Origin: Corylus avellana | Lineage: Eukaryota > Streptophyta > Magnoliopsida > Fagales > Betulaceae | Direction: 5' to 3' | NCBI RefSeq assembly: GCF_901000735.1 | Contig: NC_081547.1 | Location: forward strand, 12,073,156-12,137,155 | DNA length: 64,000 nt | Shown here: positions 1-11,210 of the stretch, piece by piece | Numbering within the stretch: the stretch's first letter is position 1 | Layout: each line of letters opens with the position of its first letter | Notes under the pieces: generated by a model | Seen by the model: the letters and a program-made list of their open reading frames with translations, nothing else | Told to the model about the DNA's origin: nothing | The model's database searches: none | Made by a program: the position numbers and the translations under genes

Positions 1-200
1 TATATCACGATCAATCGAACTAATTCACCAGGATCGATCGGAAGTTTGATCTATCATGATTAATCGAACTAATTCATTAGGATCGATCGGATGTTTGATC
101 GAACATCTGATCTTATCACGATCAATCGAACTAATTCACTATGATTGATCAGATGTTTGATCGAACATTTGATCTTATCATGATCAATCAAACATTTAAA
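1..200. repeat. Short degenerate tandem repeat rich in GATCGATC
   Basis: Roughly three imperfect units of about 50-65 bp, each containing a block like atcaatcgaactaattca followed by gatcgatcgg and tgtttgatc. The array starts at the window edge, so its full length is unknown. Similar 'cgaacgttcgatc' wording occurs in LTR-like DNA near 15.4-16.4 kb and 56.5-57.2 kb, so this may be part of a retrotransposon LTR; that link is an inference. Confidence 0.5.
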
Positions 201-633
201 TAAGAATAAGAAATAGAAAACTTCAATAATAATACAAAAAAAATTAATTTTTCCAAGCGTTTTAATTTAATAGGAAAATTTGTTTTATTTAAAAGAAAAA
301 AATAAATATTTATTTTTTATATAAAATAAGAATAGAAAAAATTCACCAATAATTAATATAAAAGAAATAATGACATATTATCAGAGGTGAATTTTTGGGA
401 AATAATTTTTTTCTATTATATATGTAGACTTAATAGCATCGCCCAAATATTTATTTATTTATTTAATTTTTTTTTTTTTTNNNNNNNNNNNNNNNNNNNN
501 NNNNNNNNNNNNNNNNNNNNNNNNNNNNNNNNNNNNNNNNNNNNNNNNNNNNNNNNNNNNNNNNNNNNNNNNNNNNNNNNNNNNNNNNNNNNNNNNNNNN
601 NNNNNNNNNNNNNNNNNNNNNNNNNNNNNNNNN
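201..633. other. AT-rich non-coding DNA and assembly gap
   Basis: 201-480 is A/T-rich with no recognisable feature. 481-633 is a run of N, bounded on the left by a T run. No gene can be supported here. Confidence 0.8.
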
Positions 634-1513
634 ACCCTCAAGAGTCACCGCTATTGACCACTTATCAGGGGCAACTCAAGAAAGTCGCCGCTGTTGACCC
701 TCATTAGCGGCGACCCTATGGTCGCCGCTAATGAGTTTTTTAGCCTTTTTTTTTAAATTATTTTTTCTCACTCAATAGCGGCGCCAATAAGGTCGCCGCT
801 ATTGACCACTCATCAGCGGCGACTCTCAAGAGTTGCCGCTATTGCCCACTCAATAGCGGCAACATTATGGTCGCCGCTAATTTGCTTTTTAAATTTTTTT
901 AATTATTTTTTCTCACTCAATAGCGGCAACCCTAAAGTCGCTGCTATTGACCACTCATTAGCGGCGACAACTTAGAGGGTCAATAGCGGCGACCTTATGG
1001 TCGCCGCTAATAAGCTTTTTAAATTTTTTTAATTACTTTTTCTCACTCAATAGCGGCAACCTGAAAGTCGCCACTATTGACCATTCATCAGCGGCGACTT
1101 TTAGGAGTCGCCGCTAATGAGCTTTTAAAAATTTTTTAATTACTTTTTCTCACTCAATAGCGGCAACCGTAAAGTCGCCGCTATTGACCATCATTAGCGG
1201 CGACTTTATGGTTGCCGCTGATTGGATCGTATTAGCGGCGACTATTGTCGCCGCTATTGATGTTGCAACCCCCCTGGGTCGCCGCTAATGATGGTCAATA
1301 GCGGCGACTCATAGTCGCCGCTATTGTTGTTGCTGCTAAATAATATATTTTTTTTGTTTTTAGTGGCTACTATTAGCGGCGACTCGAATGTCGCCGCTAA
1401 TGAGGGATCATTAGCGGCGACTTCGAAAAGTCGCCGCTAATGACCCCTCAATAGCGGCGACTTTTGGGTCGACGCTATTTATTTGGTAACTAAAGACCAT
1501 ATTGCTTGTAGTG
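634..1513 (-). mobile_element. CACTA (En/Spm) element end with dense subterminal hairpins
   Basis: The segment holds many copies of a TAGCGGCGAC / GTCGCCGCTA motif in both orientations, separated by short T-rich spacers with a period near 60-120 bp. It finishes with cttgtagtg at 1505-1513, the reverse complement of CACTACAAG, the canonical plant CACTA terminus. In this superfamily such subterminal motifs bind the TnpA-type protein. The other end is lost in or before the gap, so only one end is visible. No transposase coding is present in this stretch. Confidence 0.75.
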
Positions 1514-1647
1514 TGTTTTTAACATTTTTTTTTTTTTTNNNNNNNNNNNNNNNNNNNNCATCCATACCATTCTTCTTCCTCGTATTTTATTCTTATTTTA
1601 TTGACAACATTTATTATTCACTCTCTCCTGATCAAATCTTACATTGG
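1514..1647. other. Spacer with 20-bp N gap downstream of the GDSL gene
   Basis: Short T-rich spacer including the N run at 1539-1558. It should contain the 3' UTR and polyadenylation site of the minus-strand GDSL gene that ends at 1648, but no polyadenylation signal could be assigned confidently. Confidence 0.6.
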
Positions 1648-3169
1648 TCAGAGTTGAAACAGAGCTTTGAGATTGTAATTAGCTCCAGTAACATTGGAAG
1701 TTCCACTCCACATTAGCTTGGCGACTTGTTCGTTAGCCCTTTCGGACAGATGAGCGGAGTCAAAGAACACATATTCACTAATATTCTCACATAATTCAAA
1801 CTCTTTCACTGACCTTATTCCTCCACAGCTCAATATTCCTCTGTATTCACCGCTTCCACAGCATGCAATCTTCCCTTCCGTGAACCCTTCACAACATAAT
1901 TACAACAAAGTTGCTATTATATATAGTCTATCACATTGGCATGTAAAAGAAAAAATTACCACAAAAATGTGCATGGCATACCATATTTTGAAGGGTTATT
2001 TATTCTTTCACTAAAAGCAGTGTACCCATCGGCTATTGAATATTTGAATCCATTGAGCTCACGTTCTAGCTTCTGCAGGACTTTAGGAAGTGCTCTATTA
2101 TGCAGTTTTGCTAATGTAGTAAGTTCATCTATGCATGCACCTGTATTTCCAGGTTTGAGCACTTTTGTGAATGGTAAACATCCCAATGGCAGCATGCTCG
2201 TAAACCCGAACTTCCTTCCTCCTTTCTTATATATTTTCTAGCTTGCACATCATCAAGATACAGTTATAAACATGTTGGAAAGGGGAAAAGAAAAAAAAAA
2301 AAACAAAAAAACAAAAAGAATTGTGTAATAATTTTGGTTACTTTGATCACAGTTGTCAAGTTGCCGATCACCATATCAACATAGTCTTCTTTAGAAATGG
2401 ATTGAAGCACGGTGGAATTGGAATTGAAGGGGACTAAATAATCGTTGCCTCCAATGCTAATTAAGTAAACTGCTCTACCAAAAAATGTCTTGGCTTCTGC
2501 GTGGCCTAATTTTTTCCTAAACAGCCTCGCTAAATTCTTGAAATAACTTAGTTGAGTCTTTAGGTCTATCACCTGTAGGGCAAAAACTCTATTTCAGAAA
2601 ATATCATTCAACTTTTTACCACACAGCTTATATATTGATAGAAGAACTCTTTTGCTGTTATAAGGAGCCATTGCTAATGGAAAAGATCACATACATATCC
2701 TTGGTGAGTTTCAACAAGAGCACCAGCTCCCCCTGATGCGAAGTTTGCCCCATCAATATAACGATGATAGCCGGGATGCAGATACGGTGTAATTAACGGT
2801 AACTTTGCATACTCAGCTGCAACAAAAGCTTTAACTGTCAATTTAACAACATCAAGAAGTCAAAGAAAATGAGACGTGGCAATGTCTCTTACCAATGAAA
2901 TCTGGGATTACACGACCATCGGAAAATCTGCCGGTGGGGTACTTGAAGAAGGTTTCACCGTACGGACCAAAATTTGCCTGGAAATCGGTAGTGGTGTTGA
3001 TATAATTATTGTTTCCGGGATCATATAACGAATCCCCGAAGATGAATAAGGAAGCATGTTTTTCCGGTCGGCAGAGCTTACCGCCGTCCAACTGAAGAGA
3101 GTTCAAGAAAGGGAAGAGGAAAGCCAGTAGCAGAGAACACAAGGCGTATAGCTTTGTGGGTGTTCCCAT
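1648..3169 (-). CDS. GDSL esterase/lipase (GLIP1-like), gene A, five exons
   Basis: Predicted secreted SGNH/GDSL-type esterase or lipase acting on acyl esters, probably in the apoplast or cell wall. Exons read on the minus strand: 2893-3169, 2695-2816, 2342-2572, 1982-2237 and 1648-1886, all with GT-AG borders, giving 374 residues, normal for the family. Residues 1-25 form a hydrophobic signal peptide. Block I is FIFGDSLYD with Ser47 as nucleophile; GGND carries Asn176; block V is DSAH with Asp338 and His341, completing the catalytic triad. The start at 3169 is chosen because it directly precedes the signal peptide; an in-frame upstream ATG would add a non-hydrophobic extension. No stop or frameshift was seen, so it looks functional. 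The closest relative in the window is gene B, with identical lengths for exons 2-4. Natural substrate is not predictable. Confidence 0.92.
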
Positions 3170-3229
3170 TTTGAGTCTGATATTTGGTGATGATTCAAGG
3201 AACAAGAAATGCAAATTGCAAGCTCGTGG

Positions 3230-3239
3230 GATATATATG
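3230..3239 (-). promoter_or_regulatory. Probable TATA box of GDSL gene A
   Basis: An atatatat core lies about 60-70 bp upstream of the chosen ATG on the minus strand, the usual place for a plant TATA box with a short leader. This is a motif match only; the transcription start is not known. Confidence 0.45.
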
Positions 3240-3501
3240 TTCAAGCTTGAGCTTGTCCAGACGACAAATTAGGACCGACAACCATGGTCTATTGTGTAAT
3301 TTCATGCTTTGTAACTCCCGCGAAGGACCCTGTGCTGTTCGTCTTCATGTGTTCTCACGTGTTATACACGTCAGCTTAAAAACCCAAATTTCCTTCGTCC
3401 TTGCATATTTTCAAACATATTAAAATATAATATTAATGTCTTGGACAGTATTGTGAGTTGTCGTACTTATCTTATCAAATCTCTATTGTCTTTTTCTCTC
3501 G

Positions 3502-3504
<3 letters not shown>

Positions 3505-3532
<28 letters not shown>
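3505..3532. repeat. (TA)n microsatellite
   Basis: About 14 uninterrupted TA dinucleotides upstream of gene A. Other TA runs occur near 22651-22670 and 30052-30072. Such runs are often length-polymorphic. Confidence 0.95.
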
Positions 3533-3538
<6 letters not shown>

Positions 3539-3630
3539 TTTAATATTTAATATTTTTTAATTTTTCTATTTTATTCTGACATAAGAATATTTTATATTTT
3601 ATATTTTATATTATGACTTTTCTGTGCCCC

Positions 3631-3726
3631 TAACCTTCCCTTTCGCCTTCCCTGATCCAATCCTAGAGCACTCAATACTAACCTTCCCTTTCGCCTTCCC
3701 TGATCCAATCCTAGAGCACTCAATAT
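3631..3726. repeat. Direct tandem duplication of a 48-bp unit
   Basis: Two adjacent, almost identical copies (3631-3678 and 3679-3726) that begin taaccttccctttcgcc and end near gagcactcaata. The near identity points to a recent duplication. No coding is seen across it. Confidence 0.9.
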
Positions 3727-4734
3727 TGGACTAAAGCTATTTTGGTAATATTAAAAAATACTTCACATTTGACTAAGCAAAATGGCTAAAAATTAGTTGG
3801 GCAGCTACGGTGCACAACAAATTTTTAAGTACTATAGCTTAACAGTTTATAAAAGTATTTATATTGTGCTTTTTAAATAAAAATTAAATTTGAATAAAAA
3901 AATTTACCTTTTAAATTATTATTATTTTTTTATTAATTTAAAGAGTTACTTTTAAAATAAATTAAATATCAAACTCTCTATATTTTCCTCAACTTTAATT
4001 AAATATTACTATTTTCTTATTTTTTTAATTCTTTTTTTGTTCTTGGTTAAATGAGAGAGAAGGAAAATAAATATATAAGATTAAAAAATTAAATAACTTT
4101 CACTTTTAGGCACTTAGTATTTGTAGAGCTTTATTGATTAAAGTTAAATTTGAAATAGAGTATAGAGCTTATTAAATGACTCATTTTGTGATTTCTTTAA
4201 AATTAAAAAAAAAAATTAAAAAAAAAAAGAAAAAAACTAAGTTTAAAGAGCTAAATGAGAATGCTCTAATTTATATTTGTAAGAAAATCAATATGATTCT
4301 CTCTTATTTGGAAATAGGAAAAGTAAAAAAGAAAGAATATTTCAATTGGAAAACTGAAAGTAGATAAATAAAAAGCTTAGTCTCTAATGTAGGTATTTTG
4401 AAAAAATAATAATTAAATAAAAAATATGTATTTTTTAGTTAATATTTGTTGAGTTAGATGTAGTGCTCTTACGTGGTCATGCGCATAAGAACAAGGCTTT
4501 TAGATAAATTTGTTTGAACTCTCACGCACCAATAGGCGGGTTTTCAATTACTATTTAACTAAAGTTGGTTCCCTGTATTGGATCACCGTACAAATCTGAA
4601 CATTAGAATTTAGGTAAATTATTATTATTATTCATCTTTTCTTTCTTCTGTTTTTTTAAGTAGCATTAGATAAAGCTTGATAAACATAGTTATTCTTCTT
4701 TTTTTAAGTAACACTGGATCACTATACAAAGCTG
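3727..4734. other. AT-rich intergenic DNA
   Basis: Long A/T-rich sequence with A and T homopolymers. Open frames here are short and lysine-rich because of A runs. No gene, RNA gene or transposon border could be supported. Confidence 0.7.
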
Positions 4735-4925
4735 AAGCCACCCCATGACCCTTGGAGATGGTCTAGACCCCTTAAAAAAAAACAAAAAAAAAAAAAAAAT
4801 CGTTTGCCTCTTGGGAATGGTCATATATATATAGTTTGGGTTTAGGGGGTGGCCGGACCACCCCCAAGAGTGCCATGGGGTGGTTCGGCCACCTCCTATG
4901 GCCAAGACGGGGTGGTTAGCCACCG
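4735..4925. repeat. GGTGGCC/GGCCACC-rich hairpin repeat, small copy
   Basis: Alternating GGTGGC and GCCACC blocks that can fold on themselves, in an otherwise AT-rich setting. The same composition recurs at 6851-7105, 16895-17000 and, much longer, at 26480-27100 inside a MULE-like element with identified inverted repeats. By analogy this is probably the core of a decayed element of that kind. Ends were not found here. Confidence 0.6.
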
Positions 4926-5402
4926 CTTATTTTTTTTATTAATTTATTTATTATTTTTTTTTTGTAGTGGGACATGTGTCTTATTTGTGGTTGTAAAATT
5001 TCTAACAAGAAATTTCAGCCATGAATTGAATATTCTCCGGTCGACAAAGACAAAGCACTCGATAAAAGCATATACCACATTAATTACCATAGTAGAAGAG
5101 TTCCATTGATCATACATTCGAAAATCTAGAGGAACAAAACAGTAAACAAGGAATAAAACAACATTAAGTAGCTCTACTTAGAACAACAATGCAGTTTTTT
5201 TTTTTTTTAGTGGGCACAATATGTCAATATCTAAGGGATTAGAAGGTCTACTGTATCTCCGAAATCCAAAAATTTTAAAAATACCCTTTAGGTGTCCCTA
5301 GTGACCCACCCAAAGTTCAATTAACCCATTAACTAGCGGTTTTAAGCCTAATTAATTATTTGGGTCTCTACAACCCTAGGTTGGCTTGCGTGCTACCCTT
5401 GA
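4926..5402. other. Unassigned sequence
   Basis: No gene seen. A T run sits at 5193-5209. The last part, up to the GGTGG at 5403, joins the same GGTGG-rich repeat that resumes at 6851 on the far side of the inserted LTR. Confidence 0.5.
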
Positions 5403-5407
5403 GGTGG

Positions 5408-6850
5408 TGTTAAGTGCCAAAATATTCATATTTTAGCCCTTAAACATATATGTGTTAATTCTTTAGTGTTGTTAGTTTGTGATATTTTACTTCCTTTTTG
5501 TATTTTATTTGTTTTATAAGTTTTTGGAAGAAAAAAAAAAAAAAAAAAAAAGCATTCCTAGAAGTATCAGGATTAAAGGATAAAATTGAAAAAAAGCTAG
5601 AAGACATGAAATGAGTAAAAGCATTTTGGTAATGCGATCGCAGCAGACCTGCGATCGAGCTCACTTCCTGAGAGGTCCAGACGAGCGAGTGCAAGGCGTG
5701 CGCTCGTGCGCACAAGAGAAGACTCGATCGCATTGCAATCGAGAGCAGAAGACACACGATTGATCGCAGAGGTGCGATCGAGCGCACACGGGCTGCGATC
5801 GAGGGCACCCGTGCTCTGGAGAATTCCAGAAGCTGCGGCCAGACTTCCTTTGTTTTCCATATTAGGGTTTTTTTAGTCCTAGTTGCACTAGGACTAAACC
5901 CTACGATTTTACTAGGGTTTCTAAGTTTTCTAGAGTATTCCTAAACATATAAATATACCTCTAAACCTTTAGAATAATCATCATGGAATAGACACAGCTT
6001 TGGGGAGAAGAATTGGAGGCTACTTCTAGGAGCAGTTTTCGGTTCTTTCTTTCCCTTTTCTTTTTAATTTTATTTTAATTATGTGTAACTAACTCTTAAG
6101 GAGGGCTAGATTGAAGCCCTAATTATGTTTATTTAATATTTCAATATTGGTGCCTTTGTGGTAATCATATTGTGTTGCTTTACTTGATTAATTCATGTTT
6201 TCATGAATTCCTTATATGTCTTTGTCTTATCAACATATGCATATGATATGAACTAATTAATTAAATCAATTTGGATGACCGAGTCTTGGTTTAATAAGAG
6301 TAATAAAAGAAATCCACACCGAGTTCTTGGATTAATCAACATGGGAAATCGGGAGTAGACACCCATACCCTAAGCCTCATGTGTTTGTCGATTTCCACAA
6401 ATTTATGTTTTCTTAAAGAACAACTTAGTAGACACCCATGCTAAATCCTTTAAGAAAGAAAAGAATTAAGTAGACACGCATGCCTAATTCGTTGCTTAGA
6501 AAAATCAATAGCTTAAGGAGTAGACATCCATACCCTTAGGTTGGCAAACATTAAGTATTCATAATATGATTGGATCATTGGCATATTGTTATACTATCTA
6601 AGTATGATTACTGGTGGATATCAAAAGCCCTACAATTATCTTTACCTTTTCATCTATCTTTATATATATATATTTCATAATATCAATTTAGTGACAACTT
6701 GATATTTTTTTATTAATTATAAATAAAATCAACAATTATCATAGGATCGATCTTGTACTTGCTGTACTATACTATCGTTTGATCTTGTGCACTTGCGAGT
6801 TAAAACGTATTAAATATTATCTATTAATTTAGGTAGCATTTGGCACAACA
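5408..6850 (+). mobile_element. Solo LTR (1443 bp) with 5-bp target-site duplication
   Basis: Begins TGTTAAGTGCCAAA and ends TTTGGCACAACA, giving the TG...CA ends of an LTR with a short inverted repeat. The flanks 5403-5407 and 6851-6855 are both GGTGG, a perfect 5-bp duplication of the target. No internal domain or second LTR is present, so it is a solo LTR left by recombination. A second copy in reverse orientation is at 24822-26149 and shares the wording 'agacacccat' and 'gactcggtcatcc'. The LTR superfamily cannot be set without an internal region. Confidence 0.85.
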
Positions 6851-7105
6851 GGTGGGGTGGCCTATGAGCCACCTCTAGGCCATGGGGGTGGCCGCGCACC
6901 ACCTCAACCCACGGGGGTGGCGCGCAGCCAACCCTTGACCAGATCAAGGGTGGCTCAAAGGCCACCCCCACCTCAAGGGTTGCACACGAGCCACCCTAGA
7001 GGTGGTCAGGGGTGGCCGCCTGCCACCCCTAGCCACCTCTGGCGTTGGCTCGCTGGCCACCCTCTCCTCTAGTGGGGTGGCTGCCGGTTGGTAGCCACCC
7101 CTCAA
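6851..7105. repeat. GGTGGCC/GGCCACC-rich hairpin repeat
   Basis: Dense alternation of GGTGGC and GCCACC. The solo LTR at 5408 inserted into its left side, as the shared GGTGG flank shows. The open frame across it is an artefact of the repeat. Confidence 0.65.
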
Positions 7106-7796
7106 TTTTTTTTTTTTAATTTATATATTTATATATTTAATATATTTATTTTTAGTTAAAAATGACATATATCATCATTCTATTGGTGTTCATGTGCTAT
7201 ACTAATGGAATCCGTCAAGTATTTTGACGAAATTTGATTACAGAAACTAAATTGTTATTTTGACATGTTCCGATAATCTCTAAATTATTATTATTATTAT
7301 TTTATATCACACAGATAGACTTTTAATCTAGGACAACCAAATTGATTGATTTTGCATTTATATTTTTTTTTTCTCGTTTAAGTCTTTTTTTAACTGTTTT
7401 TTAGTTTTTTATATTTACTTTTTTATTTTTATAAATTAATTTATAATTGTTTTTTTTTTTTAATTTTAATATGTTTATATTTATATTAATTACATTACTA
7501 ATTCACAAAGCGTCTAAACATATTGTACAATATATGTACATAGTAGCATGAATGTGTGAATACTGCAAAATCACACATCACACACTTAATGTAGCTAGTT
7601 GCCTAAAGAGGAAAACATAAGTCATGGTGAACCCTCCGATATGCACATCATATCAGAAGAACATTAAAAAAAGTGAAGAATAAATTTTAACCAACATAAA
7701 ATTCAACTCTTATATGCACATCATATCATTCAACTTTCAAGCACATCAAGCAGTAGGATAAAAGTGGAACTGTAAAAATCTAAACATGTAACGTAC
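7106..7796. other. AT-rich intergenic DNA
   Basis: Poly-T and AT-rich tracts followed by unremarkable sequence. The sequence just before 7797 would be intron if the exon candidate beginning there is real. Confidence 0.6.
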
Positions 7797-7881
7797 CTGT
7801 GTTGGTGGAACAGTAAGCAAAAGTTCTCTTTGTCAAAGAATCTGTTTTTTTACCAGGAAGCTCTTCAGAAACCTTTCCCCT
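7797..7881 (-). CDS. Candidate internal exon of an unidentified gene
   Basis: On the minus strand an acceptor (tttgcacag) precedes 85 nt of open frame that reads RGKVSEELPGKKTDSLTKR followed by TFAYCSTNT, then a strong donor (gtacgt). Base composition is less AT-rich than the surroundings. It stays in phase with the candidate exon at 10941-10994, about 3 kb upstream on the same strand. I do not recognise the protein. It may be part of a host gene with a long intron or a gene fragment. A donor-like ggtaagtacc near 8160-8172 could mark one more exon. Confidence 0.35.
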
Positions 7882-9306
7882 CTGTGCAAACATAAGTTCA
7901 TAGGCAACTTAGGTGTTTACAGGTATCAAAAGATCAGATTCTAATTAAGCTCTGAAACATAAGTTCATAGGAAACTACTACAAGAACTATTGAAATAGAT
8001 CTCTCAGAAAGAAACCTAAAGCAAATTAAGCTCCCAGAACCCAAGAGCGTAGGCCTTCCCAAACAAATAAATACATGATGCTTTCAGTAATGAATGTGTT
8101 AGTATAGAAGGTCATGGAGGAAGATGTTTGTAGAAGAAAAGGATGAAAAAAGATTGTTGGGTACTTACCAGGGCTTGAAGAGATAAAATGAGTCATGTGG
8201 ACTAGAAACTCCTTGATGTCCAACATTCACTGGGTTTATAAAACCAATTACCCCAGGGAGCACTGGATTTCATGGAAACAATTTTAAGTTGCTCTTCTTC
8301 ATGGAATTTTGCAACTGAGAAGTTGTAATAATATTCTCTTTGAATAAGTGTAACAATTTAAAGTTGCACATAATTTGGTGATTGATTGAAGTTCTTTTCA
8401 GGAGCTTAAAAAAAAAAAAATTATTGATATCTCATTGCTACAGTACTAGATATGACCATTCAGCAATAATTGGCAATTAGGATTGTAGAGGATGGTGACC
8501 TACTTCTGTTTCTGAATCTAGATGCCAAGAATATCCCAAACACTAGGTCCCACACACAGTATAATTATAGTGTTGTGTTTCTGAATCTTGTATTTACTTG
8601 GATTGATAACACAACCTTTTGATTTGTAACATTTGATCTTGTGGCATACTCAAATTGCATAGTTTCACCATAATTAGGTTATGGCTTTTCCCTTACTTAA
8701 CAAGAAACTCTGACATTGACAGTGAACCGATAAGCAAGTAATCTACATTTTGGCAAGTCAATCCAAGAAAACTAACAAAAGAGTTGGAGATCACTATGAA
8801 CACAAAGATTAGACAGAAAAGAAGTGTTTGATGACATTCCAGTAAACATGATATGTCGAATTAGGGAGCTTTTTGGCCTTTCCACTCAAGTTTCTCTTTT
8901 GGCCATGATAAATTTATGGAGCTGAAAGCCTCTGTGTGTGAGAGAGAGAGAGAGATTTATGGCCTTTCCACTTACATTTTATTTTAACTTCTACATGGTC
9001 TACTATACACACCAGATTTATGTATCATGAACAACAACAACACTAGAATGGTATTTTAAATCAAGAAGAAAGAAACAGAAGAAACATATTGGCAACTCGA
9101 TTTTTCATACTTCCATATTTCTTTCAGTTTAGTAATGCAGCAGATTACTAGAGTTCTTAAAATGGACTTATGGAATCCCAAGTAGAATTTCTTTGAAGCT
9201 ATATGATCCCCCCTCTATTTGTAATGTAAAAACCCCCACTTTAGTTGGCAAAATCCTAAACTTTTATTTTCCTGACTAATACTTCATTGTAGAAAGGACC
9301 TGCATT
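7882..9306. other. Non-coding DNA, probably intron
   Basis: No supported gene. Contains a GT/GA microsatellite at about 8934-8955 and ends in the first copy of the 10-bp duplication (9297-9306) that flanks the LINE-derived insertion. If the two exon candidates belong together, this is intron. Confidence 0.45.
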
Positions 9307-10660
9307 ACACATTTGTTCTCGTCTCTCCCAAAAAACCCCTAGCCCCTGTTTTTGTGAGCGCCGCACAGATGAGAAAGAGGGGTGGCCTTTGCTGCCTCCC
9401 CTCCTCCCCTTGCCCTCAACTCTTTGTGCTAGGCAATTTACTTAATGCTCCCTACCCTTTGTGCTGTGCTTCCCCCCCTTTCTCTTCCCCCCCTTTCCCC
9501 TCTTGTGTCCCGCTTCTTCCATCCCTCTCCTCCGTTTTGTTAACAGCCTTTTAGTCTCAAACTCTAACCTACCATCTCGTCGCCTTGCCTTCTCCTTTGT
9601 TTTTCCACCGGATCTGTCTAGGCTCTTGGATCGACGCGAGTCCCTCCTCATGGCCATCCGGCTCCGACTTGGTCCGTCGCCCCTGCCACGGGTCTGTCGT
9701 GTTCCGGCCTGCTTTCCTCCGACGCTTTTTTCCTTCCGACGAGGCCTCTATTTTGGGGTTTGGGTGTTTTCTACTTTGTCTTTCCTGTTTTGGTTCTTTC
9801 TACTGCGTTTTTTGTTTCTTGTTGTTCCTGTTTGTTTGCTTGGGATTAGTTGTTTTTATTTCCTATTTGTTTGTTTGGTTTTTTGCTTGTTTGGCACTCT
9901 ATGTGGGTGCCGCCCTTGGGGTTTCACTCAAACGCTCCCCTCTGGTTCTAAGTGCGCCGCCGATCTCCTCCACGCCCACTTTGCCGCCCACCATCCACTG
10001 CCGGTCTTTTCTCGCGCCCCCCATTGATGTGCTCTCAATGCCACCTTCCACGTCGGTTTCCAGCCAGCACGCAATCGGCTTCCTCTCGGCTGTCGTCATC
10101 CCCATAGTGTGCTTTCCCTGTTTTTTCCTTTGGTTGTTTTTATGATTTTGCCTATATTTGCTTTTTTTCCGTTGTTATTTCCCTATTCGTTTTCATCTAT
10201 TTGTTCTTTTTATTTAGTTGTACTTTCATTTTTGTCCTTTTATTTTCCTGTACGTTTTTTCTTTCCTGTTTTTGCTTGTGATAAGGCTCTATCCTTTCTC
10301 TTTGTTTTCTGGCTGTGAGTATATCTGCATTTGGTCTAGACCTTTGGGTTGTGGATGTGAACGATATCTTGGCTTTCAGGTTGAGGAGGATGAGTATCGG
10401 CTTGGGGGTTTTCTGTTTTCAAGGCCGAAGAATAAGCGCTACATATGCATTGAATTGTGTTTGTTTGGTATAGATCTAATATTAAACCTAATGATTCGTC
10501 ATGGGTTAGCAGATGATTTGTTATGGTTGATTTGGTATGATTGGTAACGTTTAATTTTAGCTTTGACTATGATTTACTTCAAAGCTTTTTGCTCTGTTTG
10601 TAAGAGCTTTTTTGCTCACAATTTTTATGAATGAATGAGAATGGAATGCTTCATTTTCAC

Positions 10661-10695
<35 letters not shown>

Positions 10696-10711
10696 GGGAA
10701 AAGAAAGAAAT
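9307..10711 (+). mobile_element. LINE-derived non-LTR insertion with poly(A) tail and TSD
   Basis: The 5' part is C/T-rich with scattered CG-rich words, as in plant L1 leaders. The 3' part ends with tatgaatgaatgag-type wording and an A run of about 30 at 10661-10691. The flanks repeat gacctgcatt at 9297-9306 and 10712-10721, a target-site duplication typical of target-primed reverse transcription. No endonuclease or reverse transcriptase frame is present in its 1.4 kb; the overlapping open frames are low-complexity hydrophobic translations of the pyrimidine-rich leader. I read it as an internally deleted, non-autonomous LINE; a retroposed cellular transcript is the alternative. Confidence 0.7.
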
Positions 10712-10940
10712 GACCTGCATTGATTACTCAGAATTCATATGCAGGAAGAGCTATATGATTGGCAAACATAAAAGCACTAGATGTTTAGGTTCAACAGCAT
10801 GCTTCTACTTTTATAGCTATAATCAAAGCAAGCTATTCAAGATCATATACAGAAGAACATGGCATCTTCAAACATAAATGTATCTTCGCCTAGGCGAACC
10901 ACAACATATTTTGCAATGAGAATTGAATCGGAAAACATAC

Positions 10941-10994
10941 ATGCTTTGTGATATTTGTGTGCAGAATTCTGGCCTTCTCTGCAATTACATCCAC
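10941..10994 (-). CDS. Candidate internal exon of an unidentified gene
   Basis: On the minus strand tttacag precedes 54 nt in open frame (VDVIAEKARILHTNITKH), followed by a gtatgt donor. It ends in phase 0, and the next candidate exon downstream (7797-7881) starts in frame with it, which supports joint splicing. The intervening 3.06 kb contains the LINE-derived insertion. Protein family not recognised. Confidence 0.35.
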
Positions 10995-11210
10995 CTGTAA
11001 AACAACATATTATGGTTCAGGTTTTGATTCTCAATCTCAATATCATTAATCTATTGAAGGCAATGCAACAAAGAAGATGACCAAAACATTTGAATATCAT
11101 CTAACAGCTGTAAAATGAAATAGATGTATAACAAATTTTTGATAGAAGAGATTTCTAGACTATGTCAAGAAATAAACAAAGCCAGAAGGACCAAGAGAAC
11201 AAGTACATAC

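Noticed and set aside
387..707. Open frames across the first N gap
   Set aside because: They consist mostly of unknown bases and homopolymer codons; no protein is supported.
4176..4367. Lysine-rich 63-aa plus-strand frame
   Set aside because: Arises from A-rich DNA with no motif or conserved start context.
9461..10145. Overlapping plus-strand frames of 186-188 aa
   Set aside because: They are hydrophobic, Phe/Leu/Ser/Pro-rich translations of the pyrimidine-rich leader of the LINE-derived insertion, present in two frames at once, with no domain.
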